From: a virus
Virus record (IMG/VR): IMGVR_UViG_3300028025_002267
Span: 1-35,413 of that record
Length of the DNA: 35,413 nucleotides
Reading direction: 5' to 3' (one strand)
A program made the position numbers and the translations under genes. Below, piece after piece: positions 7,600 through 16,300 of this stretch (position 1 is its first letter; each line of letters begins with the position of its first letter). The notes below the pieces were generated by a model. That model was given only the letters and a program-made list of their open reading frames with translations, made no database searches and was not told the origin of the DNA.

Positions 7600-8564
7600 T
7601 GGCTCTAGAGCGATTTAGGGCTCCCGCCTTACCTATACCCAACGCTGAGTATGATCAGAGGACGATGACCGACATTATTCGGGCATTGCGTCTTTACTTT
7701 AACCAACTAGATTCCCTAACCCCCAACCAAGCCGAGTCTTATCGGGCAGATAACTTCTATGGTGGCGAGTTTGATGGCACGGTGATGACTGCTAATAACG
7801 TTGCTACGTCTACACTCACATCAACTTACAGTAACGTGTCGTCCATGATGTCTGAATTTATTCGGTCTAAAGGCTTCCTAGGAGGTAACTTTGTTGGTGG
7901 TACCTTTATGGGTACTAATTTTTATGGGAACAGTTTTATTGGGCAAGGTAAAGGACTAAGTTTTCCGTACGGGGCGTTTCAATCTGATCAAGATCAAACG
8001 ACTACAAACAATACCGTTACCCAAATTACTTTAAACGTTACAGACTATAACAACAATATAACTAATAGTTCTGGAAATATGACGGTAAATACTGCTGGGC
8101 TATATAACTTACAGTTTAGTATTCAGTTTATAAATACTGATAATTCAGCCCATGAATCAGTTGTTTGGCTAAGAAAAAATAGCACAAATGTCCCAAGTAC
8201 AGCTAGTCGGTTTGATACTCCTGCTAGAAAAAGTGCTGGTGTATTTTCTTATGTAATTGGGGCGTGTAACTTTTATATAAATGCCGCTGTAGGGGATGTG
8301 ATTAAACTTTACTGGGCTACGAATCAAGCTTATCAAGTTTCTCCTTCTGTCGACGGAGTATATTTACATGCTGAAGCAGCTGCTACAACCCCGCCAGACC
8401 CATATCCTCATCCAGCTATACCGTCGGTAGTTGTAACCCTCACCTACGTATCGTCTCTAACCACCGCTGGCGATGCCAATAACTTTGAAGAAGTAGCCCC
8501 AATTAGCGTCACAGGATTTGGACAGATTGGCACTGTAATAGTTAATACTACAAACACTATATAA
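7599..8564 (+). CDS. Tail protein with C1q/TNF-like domain
   Basis: 321 residues. ATG overlaps the stop of the hub gene (TAATG). The N-terminus (MALERFRAPALPIPNAEYD, then ALRLYFNQLDS) is a conserved attachment region in aquatic phages. Residues about 75-125 are Gly/Phe-rich short repeats (GGNFVGGTFMGTNFYG) resembling a pentapeptide-like fibre. Residues about 130-260 have the pattern of a C1q/TNF-like jelly roll: NTAGLYNLQFSIQF, then VVWLRKNSTNVPSTAS, then GDVIKLYWA. After a Pro linker, the last 25 residues carry one VTGFGQIGTVIV unit like those of the protein at 3-1136. It is probably a receptor-binding fibre or appendage attached to the gp10-like hub. Confidence 0.65.
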   Translation: MALERFRAPALPIPNAEYDQRTMTDIIRALRLYFNQLDSLTPNQAESYRADNFYGGEFDGTVMTANNVATSTLTSTYSNVSSMMSEFIRSKGFLGGNFVGGTFMGTNFYGNSFIGQGKGLSFPYGAFQSDQDQTTTNNTVTQITLNVTDYNNNITNSSGNMTVNTAGLYNLQFSIQFINTDNSAHESVVWLRKNSTNVPSTASRFDTPARKSAGVFSYVIGACNFYINAAVGDVIKLYWATNQAYQVSPSVDGVYLHAEAAATTPPDPYPHPAIPSVVVTLTYVSSLTTAGDANNFEEVAPISVTGFGQIGTVIVNTTNTI

Positions 8565-8614
8565 ATAAAGCCCTACATGATAAACTTTCAACAAATTACC
8601 AATACGAGGCGCGT

Positions 8615-10132
8615 ATGAGCATTAGACAACTTAGTTCCGAGGTTGCAAAACGGGGTCGCAATGGCGACACAATGCTTATTCACGTTAACCCAAGAGAAGT
8701 CGCTGGACTGCAGTATTTAGGTGAGCGGTACGGCGCAAAGATGACAGTTAACCCGGATACGGGTTTACCCGAAGCTTTTAACTTTATGCGCTTTATGCCT
8801 ATGATTGCTGGCGCAGCCTTATCCCCATTCATTACCCCTATGGGTGCTGCCGCAGTGGTTGGCGCAGTAGAAGGCGCAAGGACAAATAGTATAATGGGCG
8901 GTATAAAAGGTGCTTTAGGAGCCTACGGCGGTGCTGGTATAACAAGTAGTTTGGCTAGTTTTGGTGCAGAAGGTTTAGGACAACAAGCACTTCCTCAGTT
9001 AACAGAATTAGGAACACCTGCTTTAACACCAACAATAACCCCAGATGTTGCGTCAACTCTTACTTCTGCTGATACCTCAGCTTTAAATACTTTAGCGGCT
9101 GAACAAGGAGTATTTGCAGAAGGGGCTTCTCAGCTTCCAGGATCTATTTCTCAAACTGCACCGCCTACTACAGGTCCAGGGGCAGTTACTAGGGCAAATT
9201 TACAAGCTGGTATTGAGCGTGGATTTACAGACCCCGGTGCAGCATTTAAAGCAATAACAGCAGACCCAATGGCCACCGCTGCTCGTGTAGGTTCCCTTGC
9301 CATTAGTTCGCAAGAAGACAAACCGTATGAGCCACCAGAAAAGAAAACTTATGCTTCGTCAACTAAAGCTGATCCATACAAGCGTAACTATAGGGAAAAC
9401 CCTAACCCATACGATACATCCAGTGAGTTTGAATACTTCCGACCCAATGCTCTTTATGTAAAAGAGGGCGGTTATATTAGGATGCAGGGTGGAGGTATGT
9501 CTACTGGGCTACCCGACGATTACACAGCTTACATGCAGCAGTTGCAGCAAATGATTAACTTAAAAGGCTCCCCCGCTGGATTGCCTCAATTCTCAGCCCC
9601 TATTTCTCAACCAGGGTTTGGCACTCAAATGACCAAAGCTTCACGCCCTAATACTTATGCTGATGGTGGACAAATAAATTTGCAGGGTTCTTTTAATTTA
9701 AACCCAAATAGTATGGGTCCACAAGCATTTGAAGGATCAAAGACTGGCGGTCCTGGTATGAGTCTTGATATGATGCGCCCTCAGCCAGCTGTTCTTCCAC
9801 GAGCACCACAAATATCTCCAGGAGGACCAGGAGGATACGGTACGCAAATGGCTTTAGGCGGTATTACACGTATCCAAAAAGAAGGGCAGGTGCGTGGTAA
9901 TGGGGACGGCATGGAAGATAAAGTCTATGGAAATATTGAAGGTAGGCAGAAAGTAGCTCTGTCTCGTGACGAATTTATCGTACCTGCTGACGTAGTATCT
10001 GGGCTTGGAAATGGTTCTAGCAATGCAGGTGCTGACAAACTATACAAAATGATGGACCGAGTTCGTAAGGCACGAACTGGGGTTAAGAAACAAGGTAAAC
10101 AAATTAAAGGTGATAGATACGTACCCGCTTAA
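8615..10132 (+). CDS. Large virion protein, putative DNA-ejection protein
   Basis: 505 residues. Residues about 55-115 are Gly/Ala-rich with weakly hydrophobic helices (MIAGAALSPFITPMGAAAVV, then GGIKGALGAYGGAGI), typical of phage proteins that insert into the host envelope. The middle is Pro/Gln-rich and disordered, with Gly-Gly motifs (YVKEGGYIRMQGGG, YADGGQINLQG). The C-terminal part (about 425-480) has GNGDGMEDKV and ALSRDEFIVPADVVSGLG, a signature I know from many aquatic-phage virion proteins of unnamed function. It is followed by a basic tail. It heads a run of four large virion proteins ahead of the end of the late operon, like P22 gp7-gp20-gp16, hence the ejection-protein guess. AATACGAGG precedes the ATG. 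Confidence 0.6.
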   Translation: MSIRQLSSEVAKRGRNGDTMLIHVNPREVAGLQYLGERYGAKMTVNPDTGLPEAFNFMRFMPMIAGAALSPFITPMGAAAVVGAVEGARTNSIMGGIKGALGAYGGAGITSSLASFGAEGLGQQALPQLTELGTPALTPTITPDVASTLTSADTSALNTLAAEQGVFAEGASQLPGSISQTAPPTTGPGAVTRANLQAGIERGFTDPGAAFKAITADPMATAARVGSLAISSQEDKPYEPPEKKTYASSTKADPYKRNYRENPNPYDTSSEFEYFRPNALYVKEGGYIRMQGGGMSTGLPDDYTAYMQQLQQMINLKGSPAGLPQFSAPISQPGFGTQMTKASRPNTYADGGQINLQGSFNLNPNSMGPQAFEGSKTGGPGMSLDMMRPQPAVLPRAPQISPGGPGGYGTQMALGGITRIQKEGQVRGNGDGMEDKVYGNIEGRQKVALSRDEFIVPADVVSGLGNGSSNAGADKLYKMMDRVRKARTGVKKQGKQIKGDRYVPA

Positions 10133-10134
10133 CT

Positions 10135-10569
10135 ATGTTACAAGTAATTCACGGATGTGATTTCTCGGACTGGATTTTAGAGCGTATGCCCGTTAAAAAC
10201 GGGAAACCTAAGTGGTATTACACCATTGGTATTGGTAATGAAAAGAAGTTATTAGGTGGGGTAATTCTGTTTGATTATGACGGAATTAACATCTATTTTG
10301 GCGGTGCTAGTGACGGAAGTTCTAAGTATTGGGTAAACAAACGGGTTATTGGTGAAATTTTAAGTTACGTATTTAATAATTTAGGTTGCATAAGAATGAC
10401 TGCAAGAACACAGCCTGACAACGCCAAGGCTAGACGTATGCTTGAAAGTTTAGGTTTTAAGTGTGAAGGAATTATTAGGCAAGGATACGGTACCAAAGAC
10501 ATGTTGATTTACGGTATCCTACAAAGTGAAGCAATGCGCTGGATGAAAAAAGAAGAGGCTATGGTATGA
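10135..10569 (+). CDS. GNAT-family N-acetyltransferase
   Basis: 144 residues. The second half has the GNAT layout: a beta strand plus helix (ASDGSSKYWVNKRVIGEILS), then IRMTARTQPDNAKARRMLESLGF and CEGIIRQGYGTKDMLIYGIL. The N-x-x-A-x-x-M-L-E-x-L-G-F motif followed by E-G is the conserved acceptor and acetyl-CoA region of RimJ/RimL-type enzymes. A classic Q/R-x-x-G-x-G/A loop is not obvious. It transfers acetyl from acetyl-CoA to an amine, here an unknown protein or small molecule. Sitting between virion genes, with its stop overlapping the next ATG (ATGA), it may modify a virion protein or a host target late in infection. Family confident, substrate unknown. Confidence 0.75.
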   Translation: MLQVIHGCDFSDWILERMPVKNGKPKWYYTIGIGNEKKLLGGVILFDYDGINIYFGGASDGSSKYWVNKRVIGEILSYVFNNLGCIRMTARTQPDNAKARRMLESLGFKCEGIIRQGYGTKDMLIYGILQSEAMRWMKKEEAMV

Positions 10570-11642
10570 GCTTATTAAGATGGAAACAAAAGGTGATGTC
10601 CCCCGACGGTGGCGTGCTTAGAGATTCTGGTGGCGGTGGTGCACCTCAACAATCTACTACCTATACAAGTAATTTACCCGAATACGCTCAACCGTATTTT
10701 GAACGGGGTATGGAACGTGCCGAGGCTCTTTCTCAAGAAGGTTATATCCCCTACACTGGGCAACGTATTGAGGGCTATAGTCCCCAGCAACAACAACTAT
10801 TTCAGCAAACTTATGGTTTACAGCGTCCTGGTGAATTAACAGGGGCTTCTCAAGCAACTGGAGCCGCAACGCTTGGTGCGCTAAATACTCAGTATGGTGC
10901 TGGACAATTCACTCCTGAGCGTGCTACTTCTTCCATGTTTGGAACGCCTGAGATGCAGCAATACATGTCTCCTTACCAACAGGGTGTAACTGATGTTGCT
11001 AAGCGTCAGGCTGCTCTTGACGCAATGAAGATTCAACAGGCTACTAATTTAGGTGCCGCTCGTCAGGGTACTTATGGCGGTGCTCGTCAACTTTTAGGGC
11101 AGACTGAAAGAGAAAAAGCTTTAGGAACTCAGTTATCTGATATTCAGACTAAAGGTCTTCAGTCTGCTTTTGAGAATGCTCAGGCTCAGTTTGAACGTGA
11201 CCAAGCTCGTCGTATGTCGGCGCAGCAACTTAATATTGGTCAAACAATGGAGGCTCAGAAAGCCGCCGAACAATCCCGTCAGTTTGGTGCTGATGTAGGG
11301 TTACGTGGTCTACAGACTGCTCTTACGGGCGCTGGTCAACTAGGACAGTTAGGTAAAGATATACAGTCTACCGACCTTGCTAGATTACAAGCTCAACAAG
11401 CTGTAGCTGGCTCAGAGCAAAGCCAACGTCAGAAATCTCTTGATATGGCTTACCAAGACTTCTTGGCTCAACGTGAGTTCCCATATCGTCAGCTTGAGTT
11501 TTATAACGCTATGCTGCGTGGCTTACCTGTTAAAGCAGATACAACTTCATCTAGTTATCAGGCTCAGCCTAACGTGGCTCAGCAGGTTCTTGGTTATGGT
11601 ATTCCAGCCCTTGCCTTATCCAAGGCATTTAGTGCTGCTTAA
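10566..11642 (+). CDS. Gln-rich virion protein, putative ejection protein
   Basis: 358 residues. After a Gly-rich start (RDSGGGGAPQQ) the protein is mainly helical, very rich in Gln, Ala and Arg, with few hydrophobic runs. Recognisable pieces are PYFERGMERAEAL, YTGQRIEGYSPQQQQLFQ, MQQYMSPYQQGVTDVAKRQA and GAARQGTYGGARQ. The MSPYQQ-V motif and the GGAR segment recur in virion proteins of many aquatic phages. The long Gln-rich helices suit an internal virion protein that unfolds for ejection. It lies between other large virion genes in one operon with no gap. Structural role likely, exact role inferred. Confidence 0.55.
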   Translation: MSLLRWKQKVMSPDGGVLRDSGGGGAPQQSTTYTSNLPEYAQPYFERGMERAEALSQEGYIPYTGQRIEGYSPQQQQLFQQTYGLQRPGELTGASQATGAATLGALNTQYGAGQFTPERATSSMFGTPEMQQYMSPYQQGVTDVAKRQAALDAMKIQQATNLGAARQGTYGGARQLLGQTEREKALGTQLSDIQTKGLQSAFENAQAQFERDQARRMSAQQLNIGQTMEAQKAAEQSRQFGADVGLRGLQTALTGAGQLGQLGKDIQSTDLARLQAQQAVAGSEQSQRQKSLDMAYQDFLAQREFPYRQLEFYNAMLRGLPVKADTTSSSYQAQPNVAQQVLGYGIPALALSKAFSAA

Positions 11643-11651
11643 GGAGTCAAT

Positions 11652-13358
11652 ATGGAAATGCTAGGACTTCCGCTCGAGGAGCGTAAAAAAGCGTATGCAG
11701 GGGTAGATTTATCTTCCTTAATTACTAAGTACAACCAAGCAGAAAAACAAGGTGATTTGCCTACTATGCTGGCTTTGTTAGACATTATTAAGGCTGCTCC
11801 TAAAGGTAAGACCCCACCCATGACTACCGTCAAAGACGACATCATGGCTCAAGCAATGCCACAACCTATGCCTCAGATGCAACCACAAATGCAACCTCAG
11901 GCTAGTGTTCCTGGATTTGAAGGGGCTGTTACTGCGCTAGAAAACCAACAGATGCCAGTTAGCGGTATGGCTAATGGCGGTCCAGTTATGAACGTGATGC
12001 GTGATGGTGACGCATACGACGACCAACCAGGTCGTGATGAATATGCAGAAGGTGGCGTAGTTAAGATGTTTGGGGGTGGTATTCCTCCATACAATGTAGC
12101 CACTGCATCTATGGACGATTTAATTCGTTTTGCTCAGTTTGGTGATCCTAAAGCTGGAGAAGAACTTACTAGACGGCAAATGTCTGGGTTCCAATACCGT
12201 CCAGTTAGTCAATTAAATGCACCGATGCCACAAGGAGTTACGTTCCAACAAGCATTTCCTGGTGGTAAAACTCCTCCACGGGGGGTCCCTGGTGCTATGC
12301 CGCTTCCTCCGTCTCCAGCGGTAACCCCCGGCGCTGCGGCACCCCCCACCTCTTTAATGGGTAGATCACTTGGACTTTTAAAAAGAGCTGGTCCTTACGG
12401 CATTGCTGCAAGTATTGGTATCCCCATAGTAGGTGATGCACTTATGTCAACCGATAGAGGTACAGCTTCTGCAGAACAAGATCCTATAACTGCTATGCAA
12501 GGCACTGCCGGTCAACAAGATAGACCTGGTGTTACACCTATAACGACTGCTCCTGTTGCTGCACCTCCCGGTGCCGGTGCTCCCCCTCCTCCCCCCAGTG
12601 CTGGCGGGACTAGTGTTCCTGGTATTAGTGGGCTTGATTTATCTGCATTTAAGCCACGTTCCGCTGCTGATTTTGCAAAAGAACAAGAAGACTATTTAAA
12701 TACTCAAGTTTCTGCTGGCAAGATTAAAAGTCAAGATGATATTAAGAAAGCTTTGGAAGAGTTCCGCACTGAAGGTAAGACTCGTGCAGAAACTGACCGT
12801 GCGGCTGCCAAAGAAGCTTTTAAAGAAAACCTACTTCTTAATGCCGCTGTAGCCGCCCCTCAGTTCTTAAGAGGTAGAGGATTAGATCAGGCTACTGCTC
12901 GTTTTGGCGAAACTTTTGCTCCAATGGCTCTTGAAACCGCAGCTCAAAAATCTAAAGCAATGAAAGAAGCTACTAAGTATGAGCGTGATGCTAACGATAA
13001 ATTCCGTTTGGCTCAGATTGATATGGATAAAGCAGATCGTGCTACTGCCGAAGGGCGTTTTGGTAAAGGTCAAGAACTCGAACAAAAAGCTTCAACAAAC
13101 TTCCTAAATGCACAGTTAGAAAAATATAAAGCCGATACTTCGTACGCAGCCACAATGGGTTATGTTGATCGTGTTGTTGCTAAAGGAATGATTGATGCAG
13201 CTACTGAACGAGTTAAAGCTTTACAACTAAACACTGAGTTTAGAAACTTACCAATGCAGGATCAGCAACGTATTATTAATAGTATCTTGCAGCAAGCTGT
13301 TCCTGGCATAGGTGGATTACAGACTAACAGACCTCCAATTCAAAACGTACCTGGCTAA
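11652..13358 (+). CDS. Large virion protein with Gly-Gly motifs
   Basis: 568 residues, ATG preceded by AAGGAG. The N-terminal helix (LPLEERKKAYAGVDLSSLI) is followed by a Met/Pro/Gln-rich linker (about 60-90). Gly-Gly motifs come next (MANGGPVMNV, YAEGGVVKMFGGG), like those in the protein at 8615-10132. A low-complexity Pro/Ala/Gly region (about 200-330, with short hydrophobic GPYGIAASIGIPIVGDAL) leads to a helical Lys/Ala/Glu-rich C-terminal third. It lies 3 bases before the giant protein gene and belongs to the same late operon. Probably an internal virion or ejection protein. No enzymatic motif was seen. Confidence 0.55.
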   Translation: MEMLGLPLEERKKAYAGVDLSSLITKYNQAEKQGDLPTMLALLDIIKAAPKGKTPPMTTVKDDIMAQAMPQPMPQMQPQMQPQASVPGFEGAVTALENQQMPVSGMANGGPVMNVMRDGDAYDDQPGRDEYAEGGVVKMFGGGIPPYNVATASMDDLIRFAQFGDPKAGEELTRRQMSGFQYRPVSQLNAPMPQGVTFQQAFPGGKTPPRGVPGAMPLPPSPAVTPGAAAPPTSLMGRSLGLLKRAGPYGIAASIGIPIVGDALMSTDRGTASAEQDPITAMQGTAGQQDRPGVTPITTAPVAAPPGAGAPPPPPSAGGTSVPGISGLDLSAFKPRSAADFAKEQEDYLNTQVSAGKIKSQDDIKKALEEFRTEGKTRAETDRAAAKEAFKENLLLNAAVAAPQFLRGRGLDQATARFGETFAPMALETAAQKSKAMKEATKYERDANDKFRLAQIDMDKADRATAEGRFGKGQELEQKASTNFLNAQLEKYKADTSYAATMGYVDRVVAKGMIDAATERVKALQLNTEFRNLPMQDQQRIINSILQQAVPGIGGLQTNRPPIQNVPG

Positions 13359-13361
13359 CCT

Positions 13362-16300
13362 ATGAGAATCGTTGAAGACCCAACACTGGGTAGATTGACG
13401 TATCCGGACTCTATGTCCGATGCCCAAATTTACGCTGACATTGACAATCGGTTAATGGGTCTTTTAACCCCTAAACCTAAAACTACGGCGTTAGGTCAAG
13501 TTAAAGAGTTTGGTAAACAATTAATTCCAGGTGCTGGTGGATTACTAGAACAAGCTGCAAAGGGTGTGGCTGGTTATGGTGCAGATGTTCTTCAACAAAA
13601 ATTTGGCGTCGGTCCCGGTGCAGAACCTGTAGTTGGTGGTATATCTGCCCTTACCCAAAAGTATGTAAAAGAACCTTTAGGTGAGTATTTTGAACCCGCC
13701 CCTGGCTATGAAGTTGCACCTAAATTAGGTCAGGCTGTTGGTTCCGTATTAGGTATTGCAGCTACTCGTGGTTTAGGACGTACCGCTCCTCTTGCTACTG
13801 GTATGGGCGCAGGGGCTGGTGAACAAGTTGAACGGGCTATAGAAGCTGGTGCTTCACCCGAGCGTCGTATGCAAGCTGCTGGTATGGGTGCTTTAGTAGG
13901 TTTAACTGAGGCATTGCCTATTGAGTTAGCGTTTGCCCGTACCATGAAGTTAATGCCTGGTTCAGTAATGAATCAAGGTTTACAGGTTGTTCGTAACGCC
14001 GCATTGACTGGTGGTGTAGAAGCCGCACAAGAAGCTGCACAAAACTTTTTACAGAATTTAATTGCTAAAAATGTTTACAAACCTGACCAAGAACTCATTG
14101 AAGGTGTTGGAGAAGGTGCCGCTTACGGCGCTGGTGCAGGTGCGATATTCCAAGCAGCTCTTGATTTAACGGTAGGGCGTAGAGCAGTTCGGGCAACTCA
14201 AAAAGCTCAAGAAGCTAAGACACCACAAGAAGCCGCAGAAAAAGTTGCGGAAGAAGTTGCTAATCCAGAACTTACCGAAGAAGAAAAGAAACAACGTCAA
14301 CGTGCCGAGATTCGGCAAAAGCAGCTTGACCGTGGCATCAACCTCATTGACGAAGACGACCTGACTGCTTTAGGTATTAAACCAGGCAAGAAAGCTGAAG
14401 CCTACAACAAGTTGTTAGGTAAGAACCTTAGTGATCCGGATGAGCTCGAAGCAATTCGTAAAACCTTTGATAACTATTTATCAGGGACACGACAAAAGCT
14501 TAATGACATTACAACTATTCAAAGGGTGTTAGATAAGCAGATTGCTGGCGAACCACTTGATCTATTTGAGACTTTAGTTGCTAAGAATTACAACGGCGAG
14601 GACATTGACGCATACCTTGATGGACTTATTACTAACTTACAGGCTCGTGGTCCAGCTGCCGTTGTACCCCCTATCCCTACCCCTCCCTCTACCCCCCTTA
14701 CTAAAGAACAACAGTACGCCCAGACATTACAGCGTATGCGTGAGTTAGGTCTAAAGACTGAAGCAGAGATAGAAGCTGAAGCCAAGCAGACAGGTAAAGA
14801 GCGTAAAGAGAGTGAGAGTCAGCTAAAACAGTTAAAGAAACTTGGCGTTCCTGTAGAAGCTATTACCCGTGGAGAAGCCCTTGCTGGAGCACAGCCTGAC
14901 TTATTTGGCGACATTACTACCCAGCAGGGTACCCGTGGTACAGGAGCCGAAGCCGAGTTTGCCCGCCAACGTGCACAGTTTGAAGAGAACTTACGTCAAC
15001 TTCGTGTAGCCTCAGGTGCCGCAGTTGCTGGTGTGCCTGATGCCGATACTGTGGTGCAGGCTACCGCCGCTAGGGTTAAACAAGATATTGCGACTATACC
15101 GTTCTCAATCCCAGAACTGTTGCAGGTTCGTAACTATATAGTACGCCAAGGTACAGAAGTCCCCGGTGCTGAAAACCTACTTTTAGATATTGATAATCGC
15201 ATTGCTGAGTTAGGTGGTACCGCCCCAGATGAATCGGCACAGATGGAGATGTTCCCACAAGAACAAGGTGAATTACCGTTAGGCATACAAGGTGAACTAT
15301 TTGAGCCTGCCCCTGCTGGCACTTTACCTACTGAAGAAGTTCCTCAAGAAGGGCTTAACAAAGCAGGGTTGCGTGAACTAGGCATAGCTCCCAATAGTAA
15401 GACAATGCAAGATGTTGCAGGGAAGAACCTTACTGATCCGGGCGTAGCAGAAGCAATCCGTGCCGAATTAGAACGTGTGGTACAAGCTCGTGCTAATGAT
15501 CTAAAGAAAGCCGAAACCAATGTCGCTCTTAGCCCTGACAAAGAACTTGCTAATACTGCAGTGCAAGAAGCCCGTGCTCGCTACGCAAATGCACAAAGAA
15601 ACTTAGAACTATTCCCACTTTTAGAACAACCACGCTTGCCGTTTGATACTGGCAGGGGTGAAATACTACCAGAAGCCTTCCCAACTCCAACCCAACAAGA
15701 GGAAGAAGGTCGATTTAGAAGAATAGAAGAAAAAGAAACTAGAGCAGAAATTGCCGCTGTTCCAGAAGTAGCTACATCTGATGACATACAACAACTTATT
15801 GATACGATACGTCCTCTAAGAGGGCCCATAAACAAACCTCCAAAGACAGTAGGCGATAAAGTAATCTACCCCTACACCCCAGAACAAGCAAGGACTTATG
15901 ACGACAACCTGATGGCTTTGTTTCAAGCAGTTAAAGGACCAGGTCGGATACAGTTACGCTTTGATGCCACCACCCCTCAAGCACTTGACCTTAACCGTGC
16001 CGTAGCTAAAGCAGAGGGCTTTTTACGGAATTTAAGTAAAACCGAACGTAGCCGCCTTGCCGCTCGTTTGATGGAAGAAAGGGGCAGAACTGCTTCCCGT
16101 GAGCAGGTTACTAAGGTAACTAGCAAGCAAACTCGTAGAGAGCAAGAGGCATTCCCTGAGGAAACCCGCACTGAAGAAGGTGCTGTAAAAACAGGGCTAC
16201 GCAAAGAAATTAAAGAACAAAAAGCAGAAGACGCCCGTATAGCCCGTGCTAAAGAGGAAGAGCGTAGAGCTAGAGAAATTACTCCTTTAATACAAGTTAG

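Noticed and set aside
8577-8618. 13-codon ORF overlapping the start of the gene at 8615
   Set aside because: No ribosome site upstream; the ATGA overlap may be chance.
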